Shown here: positions 51,367 to 61,094 of the stretch, piece by piece | Layout: every line of letters begins with the position of its first letter | Position numbering within the stretch: position 1 is the first letter of the stretch | NCBI GenBank assembly: GCA_948146395.1 | Contig: OX411557.1 | Coordinates: 35,008,077 to 35,072,076 of the forward strand | DNA: 64,000 nucleotides | Direction of reading: 5' to 3' | Source of the DNA: Fragum whitleyi | Lineage: Eukaryota > Mollusca > Bivalvia > Cardiida > Cardiidae | The notes under the pieces: generated by a model | Database searches by the model: none | Seen by the model: the letters and a program-made list of their open reading frames with translations, nothing else | What the model was told of the DNA's origin: nothing | Position numbers and translations under genes: made by a program

Positions 51367-52959
51367 TAAACCGGCGCATCATTTCAAAAAGAAATCCATT
51401 ATCCAACAGACGATCAAAAATCATTAAAGGCAGTACCACTAGAAGGTACATTAATTAAAAAATACCCAAAATTACTACACTAAGATCTACGTCCGAGGTA
51501 CCTTCCGGTTTACGGAAAAGTCCGGGCGATCTTCCGATTGAGACGAGGGGGCTTGGCGGGATCGATATTAGTGAAATCGAAGTAAAAACGTACTTGAAGC
51601 TCGTTTGTCCTGGCAGCATATTGTTACCGTCGAAATGGGCCAAATGTTACCAAATTACTAATAAAAAGTTTCTCAACTCTGCCGCCGATTGAACTACGAT
51701 CAGCCAAGATCTGATAATTTTTCAAATCTTGCGCAATCGGCATAGTAAGACCATGACTATGTGAAACAGGGGGTAACCGAGTTAATTTTGCATAATGACG
51801 TCTATTCTGTGAAAGTTTAACGTACTTTGGTCCATTTAGGAAGAGTTGCGATAGCAAGGAATTTCTAATTATAAATACATGTACCCCCTTTTTTGTAACA
51901 TGACGTCATATCAACATCTTTCTATATTAAGAGCATGTTTACCTGATAAAGAACCTTATTTAAAGCTTATGAAAAATCTATCCATTTATAGGACGATTTG
52001 TAGGAGTAACAACAAAATAGTTAATTTTACATAATGACCATGACTCATCATAATGTGGCCCAACAGCCACGATATGCACATGATTATATGCTTTAAAGGG
52101 AAAATTCTTTATGAATGAAGGATTCATGGCAATAAGGAATTTTACATGAAAGCCTTTTTAATCACACGAAATAACACCGCCAACAGGTATTGTAACTCTA
52201 GAAACATAATTGGGAAACTTTGGTGATAATTCCATGAACATTCGTCAGAAAACAAGAAATTTGAATTATTAAGGCCCCCTTTTCAATCAAATTTATTATT
52301 TTATCGTGGAAACTTTGACATGTCAATGCAAGTATCAATCCTCTAAAGATCAGATAACTCATTTCAGAGAGAATCCTTTTTTACCTTTCCCTATATTGAA
52401 CTATTTTAGATGACTTGGCGGCCCATGGAGCCAATATTCTTATCGGACTTTTATTCAAGGAAGAAATCTTAGAGAGCAAGTTCAAAGGACCCTTCCTCTG
52501 AAGTTTAATGTAATTCTGACTAGTAGCGAAAAACCAGAAGACATATTTTAATATTTAACCACTATGGACCCTTTCTGATAGCACTATTGCATTTTAAACT
52601 GTTAAAAATTAAATGAAGGAATCTGAGAGAGCATGTCCCAAGGACCAAGACTAAAAAAATAACGGACATGTGGCCCAATTGACGCACGACGGCATTAGCC
52701 GAACTTGACTACATGTAAAAATCAAGGAATTGCTTGAATAAGTTAAGGTGTGTTTTTTGTTATCATGATACAAGGAAGGTAAATTTTTAAGGTACCTGGC
52801 CTACTGCCATTTTTTCCATTGAAATCATGTTATCTAATTATTCTATAATTGAACTTGAAATCATTGAGGTATAGACCTTCTACGCACAAGGGTGAATAAA
52901 AAAGAACGTTTTAAATGTACGTATATTTTATTATTGTTTTTAAACTTTTACTCAACTTA
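51367..52959. other. Non-coding interval, possibly containing decayed repeats
   Basis: Minus-strand ORFs at 51455-51643 and 51624-51857 have no domain I recognise. A 20-bp motif (GTTAATTTTGCATAATGAC) at 51780 recurs with one change at 52020, and TGACGTCA occurs at 51901-51908. Between about 52410 and 52710 there are weakly similar segments (GAATCTGAGAGAGCATG, AGAAATCTTAGAGAGCAAG) and a GACGCACGACGG string like the microsatellites of the Helentron-like elements, so an old degraded copy is possible. Confidence 0.35.
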
Positions 52960-53540
52960 CCTGTATATTGGACTGCTGGTTGGACTGCTGGTATGGCTTG
53001 TGGGCAGCTTTATGCTATGGTCCCCGAGCCGATTCGATCACTCATTCGTGTAGTGATCAAGCTTGGTTGGCGAGAGTGATCGAGGGAGGTCGGGGGGGGG
53101 GGGGGGGTAGGTTCAGTTTCGCGCGGGCTTCTTACCTGAGAATTTTTGATACGTCGAGTAAGAAAGAATGATCGATAAGCGGAAAGGAAGTGTATTTATC
53201 GACTTGAAGATCGTGCTGGTCATGAACATATCGTGAAGAGATCGAGTGAGATCGGACTGACGTCTTTTTTCCGACCTGCACACGATTATTCCCGACCTTA
53301 TCACGATCAACTGGAACTTGTACACGACTATACTCGGATATTCTCGATCACTTTTTAGGAAAAACATGGAAGCGGTCGGGTCTAGATCGAGTTGGTCGGG
53401 CGATTATGTAGAACTCGATTCAAGAATTATCGAGCGGAAATGGGAATAGAGGTCGGGTTGCGAAAGGGTCGTGAATACTCATGCATTGGTCCATTCGGAA
53501 CATCGCTCGGACTTTTCCTCAAACTGGAAAGTAGCTATGA
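52960..53540. other. GC-richer segment rich in GATCGA and GGTCGGG words, with a G16 run
   Basis: Compared with its surroundings this segment is enriched in CG-containing words (GATCGAG, GGTCGGG, CGTGAA, CACGA) in both orientations, including GTAGTGATCAAGC and CTCGATCAC. A run of 16 G residues occupies 53092-53107. It ends near the 24-bp motif shared with 50934-50957. ORFs at 52968-53171, 53113-53367 and 53392-53586 have no recognisable domain. It may be a decayed element of different base composition. Confidence 0.35.
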
Positions 53541-55027
53541 AGTAGCTATTTTTTTTTTTAAAAAAAAAGATACTCATTCGAAATAACTTCAATTCTACCC
53601 TTAACCCAAATTTACATTTAGCTGTGTGACGGGCGTACCTTGTGACAATTGGCACCTTGTTTTAATTATTAAACTAAAAAATAAGGGAAATCAAAATATG
53701 CATTTTTGTTATTTTTCAAGGAGGTTTGCTCGGCTGTTGCTTGCTATTAATGTTTCTTTTATCCTTATTTTTCTCGTAGATCTAAATATTTTAATTTTCG
53801 AAAAAAAATAGGGTCACGGTACTTATTTTTTCTCAGAACAATTTACAAATAGGTACCCAGAATATGGAGTGTCTTGGAATTATTGCCTAAGAATTCTTTC
53901 AATACTACACCTTTCATTTGAAGTTGTTATTATTGGACAAATTCAAGTTTAGGGAGTACTTGATTTAGGTTTTGATTAAATAGACAACCCATGTCATTAG
54001 ATTACACACAAAATACGGAAGTTTTATGAAGAAAAAAAATATAGCATCTTTAATTCGTCTTTGATAAAAAATATTTGTTCGTGATATATTGACAGCTACC
54101 ATAATATGCCTTATATGCTTTATGGTAAAAGATATAGTTTTACTATTAAAATTTATCTTATACTCTCAGTATAAATTAGTTTCAAAACGAGGAACATTTT
54201 GATAAGATATATATAAAATAATTGGGGTCACAGTCGTACTTTTTAACATACTCTGCCTTATTTGTCGAAATGAATTGATGTATTTCATAAGACAATAGTC
54301 TAAATTTCAAAACGTATTTTTCAATATAAGAAATAATCTATTTTTGATATTTGGTTCAGCTATTTTGGCGAAATTGCCACCAAAAGTTATGGAAAAAAAC
54401 CATATCTTTTTAATTCACACGCTTTTGCGTGTTTTGTCACTCTTTCGCACACTTGTATCCAACAAATTAATTGAAACGGGATTCATAGTTCCACAACGTT
54501 CACACAAACGCAAACATTTTTAATCGGGAGGAAATCAAAAATTGCCCGAGCAAACGTCCTTTAGACAGAAAAGTTTAGTCTATATAAATAATATTCGTAA
54601 ATTAAAGTCTGATACGTTTCTATAAGAGGCTTAATGTTTTGTTGGTGGTCCTATATTTTTTCTATTTTTTGTTTGTTTGTATGTTTGCTTTTTTTTATTT
54701 TGTTGTTATTTGATTTCTCAAAATCAAGATAACAGAATAGTCTAAACTTTTCTTCGTTATTAAAAGTAACCAAAACCATTAGTAAGAAAAAAAACTATAA
54801 TTGGAAAAGGATGAATTATACCAATATTTCATTTCAATGGTATAGTCTTTATAAATACCAATGGTATAAATTCCGTAAGATAAAAATGGACTTTTTTCTT
54901 TTGTTTTCATAGAGAAATGAACTTGAAATTCTCTAATCGCGGGAAAATTGATACATAGTGTGAATAGGTTAATATTCATTTCATGAGTGCATAATACTTC
55001 CCTATAATTCATTGATGATATAGAAAG
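53541..55027. other. AT-rich non-coding interval, no gene seen
   Basis: Long A and T runs, no repeat structure and no credible ORF. The 110-codon minus-strand ORF at 54779-55111 crosses into the end of element B and is not supported. Confidence 0.5.
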
Positions 55028-56354
55028 ACAAGAGGACCATGATGGTCCTAGATCGCTCACCTGAGTCTCTTTGTCTTGGGACATCAAACCATTTAAATAG
55101 GCAGATGTCATAAAGGAGATAATTTCAACACAAAACCAAGTTTCAAGAAGTTTGGTCCAAACTTGTGGCCTCTTGAGTTATAACAAGAAAATTACCATTT
55201 AGGGCCCTTTTTCTGTGATATGGCATGCATCCTTTCCATTTTCAAAAGAATTCATTTTTGTGACTTGACCAACATTCTGACCAAGTTTCATGAAGATTGA
55301 GCCACATTTGTGGCCTCTAGAGCTTAAACAAGCCAATTGTTGTTTATGCCCCTTTTCCTGTAATATGGCATGGATCCATCAAAATTTTCAATAGGGTTAA
55401 TACTTGTGACCTGGCCATTATTCAGACCAACTTTCATGAGGATTGGGCCATAATTGTGGCCTCAAGAGCTTAAATAAGATAATTGTCATTAAGGCCCCTT
55501 TTCCTGTGAAATGGCATGGATCCTTCCAATTTTCAATAGGGTTAATCCTTGTGACCTGGCCAACATTCTGACCAAGTTTCATGAAGATTAGGCAATATTT
55601 GTGGCCTCTAGGGCTTAAACAAGATAATTGTCGTTAAGGCCCCTTTTTCTGTGATAGGGCATGGATCCTTCCCATTTTCAATTGGGTTCATCCTTGTGAC
55701 CTGGCAATTATTCTGACCATATTTTATGAAGATTGGGCCATATTTATGGTCTCTAGATTGTAAACAAGAAAATTGTCATTAAGGCCCCTTTTCCCATGAT
55801 ATGGCATGCATCCTTCCCATTTTCAAAAGGATTCATCCTTATGACCTGGCCAACATTCTGACCAAGTTTCATGAAGATTGGGCCATATTTGTGGTCTCTA
55901 GGATGTTTACAAGAAAATTGTCATTAAGGCCCCTTTTCCCGTGATATGGCATGGATCCTTCCCATTTTCAATAGGGTTAATCCTTGTGACCTTTGCCAAC
56001 ATTCTGTCTAAGTTTCATGAAGATTGGACCATATTTGTGGCCTCTAGAGTGTAAACAAGAAAATTATCATTAAGGCCCCTTTTCCCGTGATTTGGCATAG
56101 ATCCATCCCATTTTCTCTAGGGTTCATCCTTGTGACCCGGCCATCCTTCTGACCAAGTTTCATAAAGATTGGGCCATATTTGTGGCCTCTAGGATGTAAA
56201 CAAGAAAATTGTGGCCTTTAGAATGTAAACACTGTGATTATTGGCGCCGGACGAATGACGACAGACGACACACGACGCACGACGGACGACGGACATTCAA
56301 TGATCACAAAAGCTCACCTTGAGCACGATGTGCTCAGGTGAGCTAAAAAAGGGC
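55028..56354 (-). mobile_element. Helentron-like non-autonomous element B (minus strand)
   Basis: On the minus strand it begins GCCCTTTTTTAGCTC, then a hairpin (56311-56344) of AGCTCACCTGAGCAC against GTGCTCAAGGTGAGCT with a 3-nt loop, then a GTCGTC-type microsatellite (56259-56294), an eight-copy core, TCAGGTGAGCGAT, a hairpin (AGGACCAT...ATGGTCCT, 55031-55049) and CTTGT. The termini match element A almost base for base, yet the core units have diverged widely. No coding capacity. Confidence 0.7.
55136..56220. repeat. 145-bp tandem core of element B (8 copies)
   Basis: The landmark CCAAGTTTCATGAAGATT or a close variant starts at 55136, 55281, 55427, 55572, 55717, 55862, 56008 and 56153, spacings of 145-146 bp. 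On the minus strand each copy reads AATCTTCATGAAACTTGGTC, which resembles the AATTGGTCAGAATG segment of the element A core. Confidence 0.9.
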
Positions 56355-56462
56355 AAACATGTTTTTACTTTGAAACATTTTGCAGGCACACAAAACAGTT
56401 TGCTTTTAAAAAATCTATTCATATAGACATCAATTTTCTTTGAACATGCAAGATTTGTATTT

Positions 56463-56498
<36 letters not shown>

Positions 56499-56524
56499 TA
56501 ACAGCAATTTTTTTATCAAAATGA

Positions 56525-57655
56525 TTACCTTGACAGATGACCTTGACCTTTTAACATGACCTCGACCTTGATACCTACAAATGTATACCACTGAGATCTT
56601 TCATCATGCCAATTATGAGACAGGGTATCTATAATATGTTTAAATAATCTGAACAATGAAAGTTTTTTGGTTATGTTATTCAGAAGTTTGACCTTGAAAG
56701 ATGACCTTGACCTTGTCACATGACCTTGACTTTGGAACATGCAGATGTCGATCATTGAGATGTATCATCATGCCCAGTATTAGCATTGTATCTTGAATAG
56801 GCTTGAAGATATTGGCAATTTTAAGTTTTTTGGTTAAGTTTTTGAATTTTTTGACCTTGAGAGATGACCTTGACCTTGTCACATGACCTTGACTTTGGTA
56901 TCAGCAGATGCGTATCATTGAGATCTATCATCATGCCAAATATGAGCCTTGTATCTTGAATAGGCTTGAAGATATTGGCAATTTTAAGTTTTTTGGTTAA
57001 GTTTTTGAGTTATTTGACCTTGAGAGATGACCTTGACCTTATCACATGAAATTGACTTTGGTATCAGCAGATGCGTATCCTTGAGATCTATCATCATGCC
57101 AAATATGAGCCTTGTATCTTGAATAGGCTTGAAGATTTAGGCTATGTTAAGTTTTTTGGTTAAGTTTTTGAGTTATTTGACCTTGGGAGATGAACTTGAC
57201 CTTATCACATGACCTTGACTTTGGTATCAGCAGATGCGTATCATTGAGATCTATCATCATGCCAAATATGAGCCTTGTATCTTGAATAGGCTTGAAGATA
57301 TTGGCAATGTTAAGTTTTTTGGTTAAGTTTTTGAGTTATTTGACCTTGAGAGATGACCTTGACCTTATCCCATGACCTTGACTTTGGTATCAGCAGATGC
57401 GTATCCTTGAGAACTATCATCATGCCAAATATGAGCCTTGTATCTTGAAAAGGCTTTAAGATTTAGGCTATGTTAAGTTTTTTGGTTAAGTTTTTGAGTT
57501 ATTTGACCTTGGGAGATGACCTTGACCTTATCACATGACCTTGACTTTGGTATCAGCAGATGTGTATCCTTGAGATCTATCATCATGCCAAATATGAGCC
57601 TTGTATCTTGAATAGGCTTGAAGATATTGGCAATGTTAAGTTTTTTTGGTTAAGT
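56525..57655. repeat. 163-bp tandem core of element D with nuclear-receptor half-sites
   Basis: The landmark TGACCTTGACTTTGG or a variant starts at 56557, 56721, 56884, 57047, 57210, 57373 and 57536, a period of 163-164 bp. A typical unit holds three TGACCTTGA words (reverse complement TCAAGGTCA) and one TGACCTTGACCTT, that is two AGGTCA half-sites directly abutting. I count 15 exact TGACCTTGA matches. TCAAGGTCA is the consensus monomer site of ERR and NR5A (SF-1/FTZ-F1) receptors. The minus-strand ORFs at 56525-56882 are by-products of the repeat. Confidence 0.9.
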
Positions 57656-57658
57656 TTT

Positions 57659-57674
57659 GCAGACAGACAGACAG

Positions 57675-57709
<35 letters not shown>

Positions 57710-57735
57710 GACAGACGGACAGGCGGACAACGGTA
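57659..57735. repeat. GACA/GACG microsatellite
   Basis: About eighteen GACA-type tetramers with GACG interruptions. The overlapping ORFs rich in SVCLSVCLS are translations of this repeat and not proteins. Confidence 0.95.
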
Positions 57736-57780
57736 AAACAATATGCCCCCGATCTTTTGATACGGGGGCATAAAAAACAA

Positions 57781-58281
57781 AAATTGAATTGGAATCTATT
57801 GAAAGTAAAAAATGAACATTTGCTCTCTAAACGGGTCCCATTGAAGTATTTCACAATTTATATTTTTACAATAATTGGTTTGCTATAGGCGTGTATCAAA
57901 TTACTTAGATATTCAAAAATACACATTGATTTTCCATACATAGGTAAACATTTTAAATAAGATTTATCCTTATTATGTAGAATTTCTTTTGGAGATTTAA
58001 GTGGCTCGGCTCAAAATAGTTGTAACTGCCAATGATCATATAGACAGTTAAAACCGTTTCGTGCTGAGAAATCCATAAAAACATTCCTTCGTTTTTCACA
58101 ATATTTCTGCATAGAAAGACAACCTTTTTAGAAACACGGATTAATTTGAAATGCTCAACTGTTGTACAGTAATCACATGCAAAAGGACACATTTCAAGAA
58201 GATTTGTCCTTCAATTTTCACATTGTATCTCATTCTTGCATTGAAGATATAGAATAATCGTTTGAATTTCGAATAAGATCG
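57781..58281. other. Non-coding interval, no gene seen
   Basis: AT-rich sequence between element D and a foldback. Minus-strand ORFs of 73-79 codons at 57953-58362 have no recognisable feature. Confidence 0.5.
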
Positions 58282-58374
58282 ATATTTCATTGAGTGAATA
58301 ACAAAAGCTATATTTTCACTCACGGCATGGCCACTCGTGAAAATATAGCGTTCGTTATTCACTCAATGAAATAT
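58282..58374. mobile_element. 93-bp foldback element upstream of the large ORF
   Basis: Arms share ATATTTCATTGAGTGAATAA at the outside and GCTATATTTTCAC further in and are reverse complements with a few mismatches, centred near 58328 (CACGGCATGGCCACTCGTG). It ends 283 bp before the ATG of the 775-codon ORF. Confidence 0.75.
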
Positions 58375-58522
58375 GAATCAATCTTACATTTAAGCAATCG
58401 ATTATCCTCTATATCTATGTCAGGAATTAAATCAAATATTTGTGATTCAATCACATCGTCCTGTAGGATACGGGTTAGGGTAATCAATGACCACTTTTCT
58501 CTTCGTGTCTTCAAGAATAGGG

Positions 58523-58528
58523 TATAAA
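58523..58528 (+). promoter_or_regulatory. TATAAA box candidate for the large ORF
   Basis: TATAAA lies 130 bp before the chosen ATG, in GGGTATAAAC. A start site about 30 bp downstream would leave a leader of about 105 nt, but that leader would contain upstream ATGs (58560, 58636, 58647) out of frame with the main ORF, which weakens the case. Confidence 0.2.
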
Positions 58529-58657
58529 CTTAGGTAGAAATTGCCAAATATTTCAAATTATGTCTATGACTGCGCTTTTTATCAAAGAACTCAATCTGTC
58601 AGTGTCATCTCTTGTATCATTACATGTTATAGGTTATGAAACTAGAATGTCTACAAC

Positions 58658-60985
58658 ATGTCCTTCGGTGGAGAGGTGCCAGGGAAACGACCTGATGCCA
58701 AACAGGCCAGATTCGAGACGATACATGGTTCAGATTCGGAATCTGATTACACCTTTGATATTTCAGAGAGTGAAATTGATGCAGCAATTGATGCATTTCC
58801 GGATGATGATTTTGATGAAAGCCCTGCTACAGAAAAGGTTCCTGATTTTGTCAAGGAAACGATACATGATTCAGATTCGGAATCTGATTACACCTCTGAT
58901 ATTTCAGAGAGTGGAATTGATGCAGCAATTGATGCATTTTCGGATGATGATTTAGATGAAAGCCCTGCTACAGAAAAGGTTCCTGACTTTGTCAAGGAAG
59001 ACCCTGGACTTATTTTGTTGCAGAAAGATATTTCAGAGAATTTATCTACTCATCAAAGACGGAACGAATTTCGATTTCATGCTGCTACGGACGAACAATA
59101 TGGAGAGGAAGTACCTGAAATTATTGAAGACAACATAAAAAGGAAGGTCCGTCCAAGGACAGAAGGAAAGGACGCATTCCGGCATATAGACGTGATAACA
59201 TCACAGCCCCATCCAAAAATCACTTACGATTCGACTTTTTTTCGAAATAGTAGCGTCGTTGATCCAGTTACACAAAACTCTGATAGAGCAAGAAATTCAA
59301 ATTACTTCAACAGTTGCACAACACAATCTCAAATCATCCAACCATTTTATGGAACCAAAACGAAGACCGCACATTTTCCGTCTACCAGTAGAATCGAAAA
59401 GGCCTTGTTTAAAGTTTCAATGTATGACAAGAAATACAGCATTCAAAACAGGTCCAAAGACAATGCAACTTTATTACAGACAAAAAGGCATAATACTTTT
59501 GCAATGTTCAATGACGACAGGAAGATTTCAAACTTATCTAGGCCAGTTAAGGATTTTGCTTTTGCTGATCAGATTGAAACAAGTAAGCCCCCGTCGTTTT
59601 TACATGTGAAAGACTTTAAGAGGACGAGGAACTCCAGCAGCCCTTCAGCGAGGGGCCCAGTGGTCGTTGCTGATACACAGGCATCAACCAATGATAAACA
59701 AATGAGCAAAAGAACATTAATACAGAAACAAAGGCAACATTTTCGGGATTATACTACAACTCAATTTCGAAATCAGGAAGATGAAAATATAACCAGCTCT
59801 CAAAACAAAAACGGAATTACCGATGAAGATAAGCAAGAAAAGAATGAATATGAGATTGCAGACATAAAACCTTTATCAAAGATGAAAAGCTTTATTAAGG
59901 GGAAAAGCTCTTATGATTTTTCAGAAAGGGAAGAGAACATTTTTGATTGTGGCATTGTTTTAAAAAACGAGACTGACAGAAATAGTGAACAAACAGACAA
60001 CTCGGCCGATGTACAAGAAGAACAAATAAAGCAATTACATTATCACAAAGGGATTTCAAAGAAAATTACAAACTGTGCTGATATTAAGCTGTTTCAAAAA
60101 TACTATATTTTGTCAATAAACAATAAGATTGAAAAGAGGGATCGGGCCACAGGATCAACTGTTGAACACATCAATGTGGAAGGAGCTGGAAGGATGTGTT
60201 CTATTAAAGACAGTAAATCAGTTTTGGCCGTTATCCAAACATGCATGGGAATAGTTTGCTTCGAAACAAACCCTCAATTAGTAATATTATATAAAATCAT
60301 AACTGAAAAACAGTATGTAGCTTTCTGTCATATTGAAACATCTCCTGTCGATTCTCGTAAACAACCAAACCCTTCACATACATTTGTTGCATCATTAACT
60401 CATGTTAACAGCGACATTAACTCTTATAAACAAGCTTGGAGAGAATCGCTTTTCATTGTTCAATCACAAAAAGATTGGTTAACGCGTTATCGGAATGATC
60501 ACGTAGAACGTCATAAAGGAAACAGAAAGCCGGTAATACCATACAAAGAAAACGCAAAAACAGCGAAACTGTATGGTATATCTGAAATAAGTTCTATTGA
60601 ATCAGTATGGGGGAGTAGCACTCGTTATATTATTATCGGATGTAACGATAAAGTGGTCTGCATTAGATATAAAGACTTTTCGCTTGTGTGGGAAATGCAT
60701 TTACAACGAGCAGCCACGGATGTGGGGTATATGCAACCACATGTTTTAGTTTGCATTCAAGATGATCTTAAAATATTGGCCATTGATATCAGAAGTGGAA
60801 AGATAACGGACGAACATGTTCTAGAAACAACAAAAGATAGCGATAAGATGCCACATAAATTGAGCGTGTGTGGAAAATCAGTTCTTTTGAAATGCTACAT
60901 CCAAGGTTATTATAGAGAGCCAATTATTGTAGAATACGACTTGAGTGATAAGATGGATATCAAAAGGCGTCAACAAAGGCTTTAG
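58658..60985 (+). CDS. Unrecognised 775-aa protein: acidic 47-aa tandem repeat, hydrophilic middle, propeller-like C-terminus
   Basis: An uninterrupted 775-codon ORF, far longer than any other in the window. I do not recognise the family. Residues 20-66 and 67-113 are two copies of a 47-residue acidic repeat (SDSESDY, IDAAIDAF and SDDD-type segments) with many likely casein-kinase-2 sites. Residues 114-465 are hydrophilic and Ser/Asn/Lys-rich, probably disordered, with a basic KRKVRPR (161-167) that could be a nuclear signal. From about 470 the sequence alternates short hydrophobic strands and Asp/Gly turns, e.g. YYILSINNKIEKRD (482-495), YIIIGCNDKVVCIRY (from 657) and VLVCIQDDLKILAIDIRSGK (696-715), as in WD40 or PQQ-type beta-propeller blades. 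There is no signal peptide or membrane segment. The first ATG has A at -3 (AACATGT) and an in-frame TAG at 58643. It is either a single-exon gene or the large last exon of a spliced one; an acceptor-like TAG lies at 58630-58632. No AATAAA follows within several hundred bases. Confidence 0.75.
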   Translation: MSFGGEVPGKRPDAKQARFETIHGSDSESDYTFDISESEIDAAIDAFPDDDFDESPATEKVPDFVKETIHDSDSESDYTSDISESGIDAAIDAFSDDDLDESPATEKVPDFVKEDPGLILLQKDISENLSTHQRRNEFRFHAATDEQYGEEVPEIIEDNIKRKVRPRTEGKDAFRHIDVITSQPHPKITYDSTFFRNSSVVDPVTQNSDRARNSNYFNSCTTQSQIIQPFYGTKTKTAHFPSTSRIEKALFKVSMYDKKYSIQNRSKDNATLLQTKRHNTFAMFNDDRKISNLSRPVKDFAFADQIETSKPPSFLHVKDFKRTRNSSSPSARGPVVVADTQASTNDKQMSKRTLIQKQRQHFRDYTTTQFRNQEDENITSSQNKNGITDEDKQEKNEYEIADIKPLSKMKSFIKGKSSYDFSEREENIFDCGIVLKNETDRNSEQTDNSADVQEEQIKQLHYHKGISKKITNCADIKLFQKYYILSINNKIEKRDRATGSTVEHINVEGAGRMCSIKDSKSVLAVIQTCMGIVCFETNPQLVILYKIITEKQYVAFCHIETSPVDSRKQPNPSHTFVASLTHVNSDINSYKQAWRESLFIVQSQKDWLTRYRNDHVERHKGNRKPVIPYKENAKTAKLYGISEISSIESVWGSSTRYIIIGCNDKVVCIRYKDFSLVWEMHLQRAATDVGYMQPHVLVCIQDDLKILAIDIRSGKITDEHVLETTKDSDKMPHKLSVCGKSVLLKCYIQGYYREPIIVEYDLSDKMDIKRRQQRL
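58715..58996 (+). repeat. 141-bp in-frame tandem duplication within the CDS
   Basis: Codons 20-66 (58715-58855) and 67-113 (58856-58996) are the same 141-bp segment with 7 differences, about 95% identity. Five differences change the amino acid (Gly/Asp, Phe/Ser, Glu/Gly, Pro/Ser, Phe/Leu) and two are silent. Confidence 0.95.
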
Positions 60986-61094
60986 ATTATTTCATGAATT
61001 TAACTTGAAGGATATAACTTTCTAACAGTAGCACTTGGGATATACCCTGAAAACAATGTTTCTTATCTATTTTATCGACATGCTTCTCCAATCT
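60986..61094. other. 3' flank of the large ORF
   Basis: AT-rich sequence after the TAG stop. No consensus polyadenylation signal is seen here; the first clear AATAAA downstream is at 62001-62006. Confidence 0.4.

Larger units (their letters stand above)
56466..57780 (-). mobile_element. Helentron-like non-autonomous element D (minus strand)
   Basis: On the minus strand it begins TTGTTTTTTATGCCCCCG with a 10-bp hairpin (57742-57772), then a GTCT/GTCC microsatellite, seven copies of a 163-bp core, ACGGGGGCA (the inverse of the 5' motif), a hairpin TGTGTTT/AAACACA (56472-56488) and CTTGTT. The sequence differs from elements A and B but the order of parts is the same. It sits 112 bp from element B in the same orientation and ends 877 bp before the start codon of the large ORF. 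Confidence 0.7.

Noticed and set aside
51455..51857. Two overlapping minus-strand ORFs considered as a retrotransposon fragment
   Set aside because: No reverse transcriptase, RNase H, integrase or gag motif could be identified.
57583..57888. ORFs rich in SVCLSVCLS or QTDRQTDRQ
   Set aside because: Direct translations of the GACA microsatellite.
58560..58955. 131-codon ORF overlapping the start of the large CDS in another frame
   Set aside because: It depends on the same 141-bp duplication read out of frame and has no recognisable feature; at most it is an upstream ORF.
59259..59609. 116-codon ORF inside the large CDS in another frame
   Set aside because: Shadow of the 775-codon frame, with no independent support.
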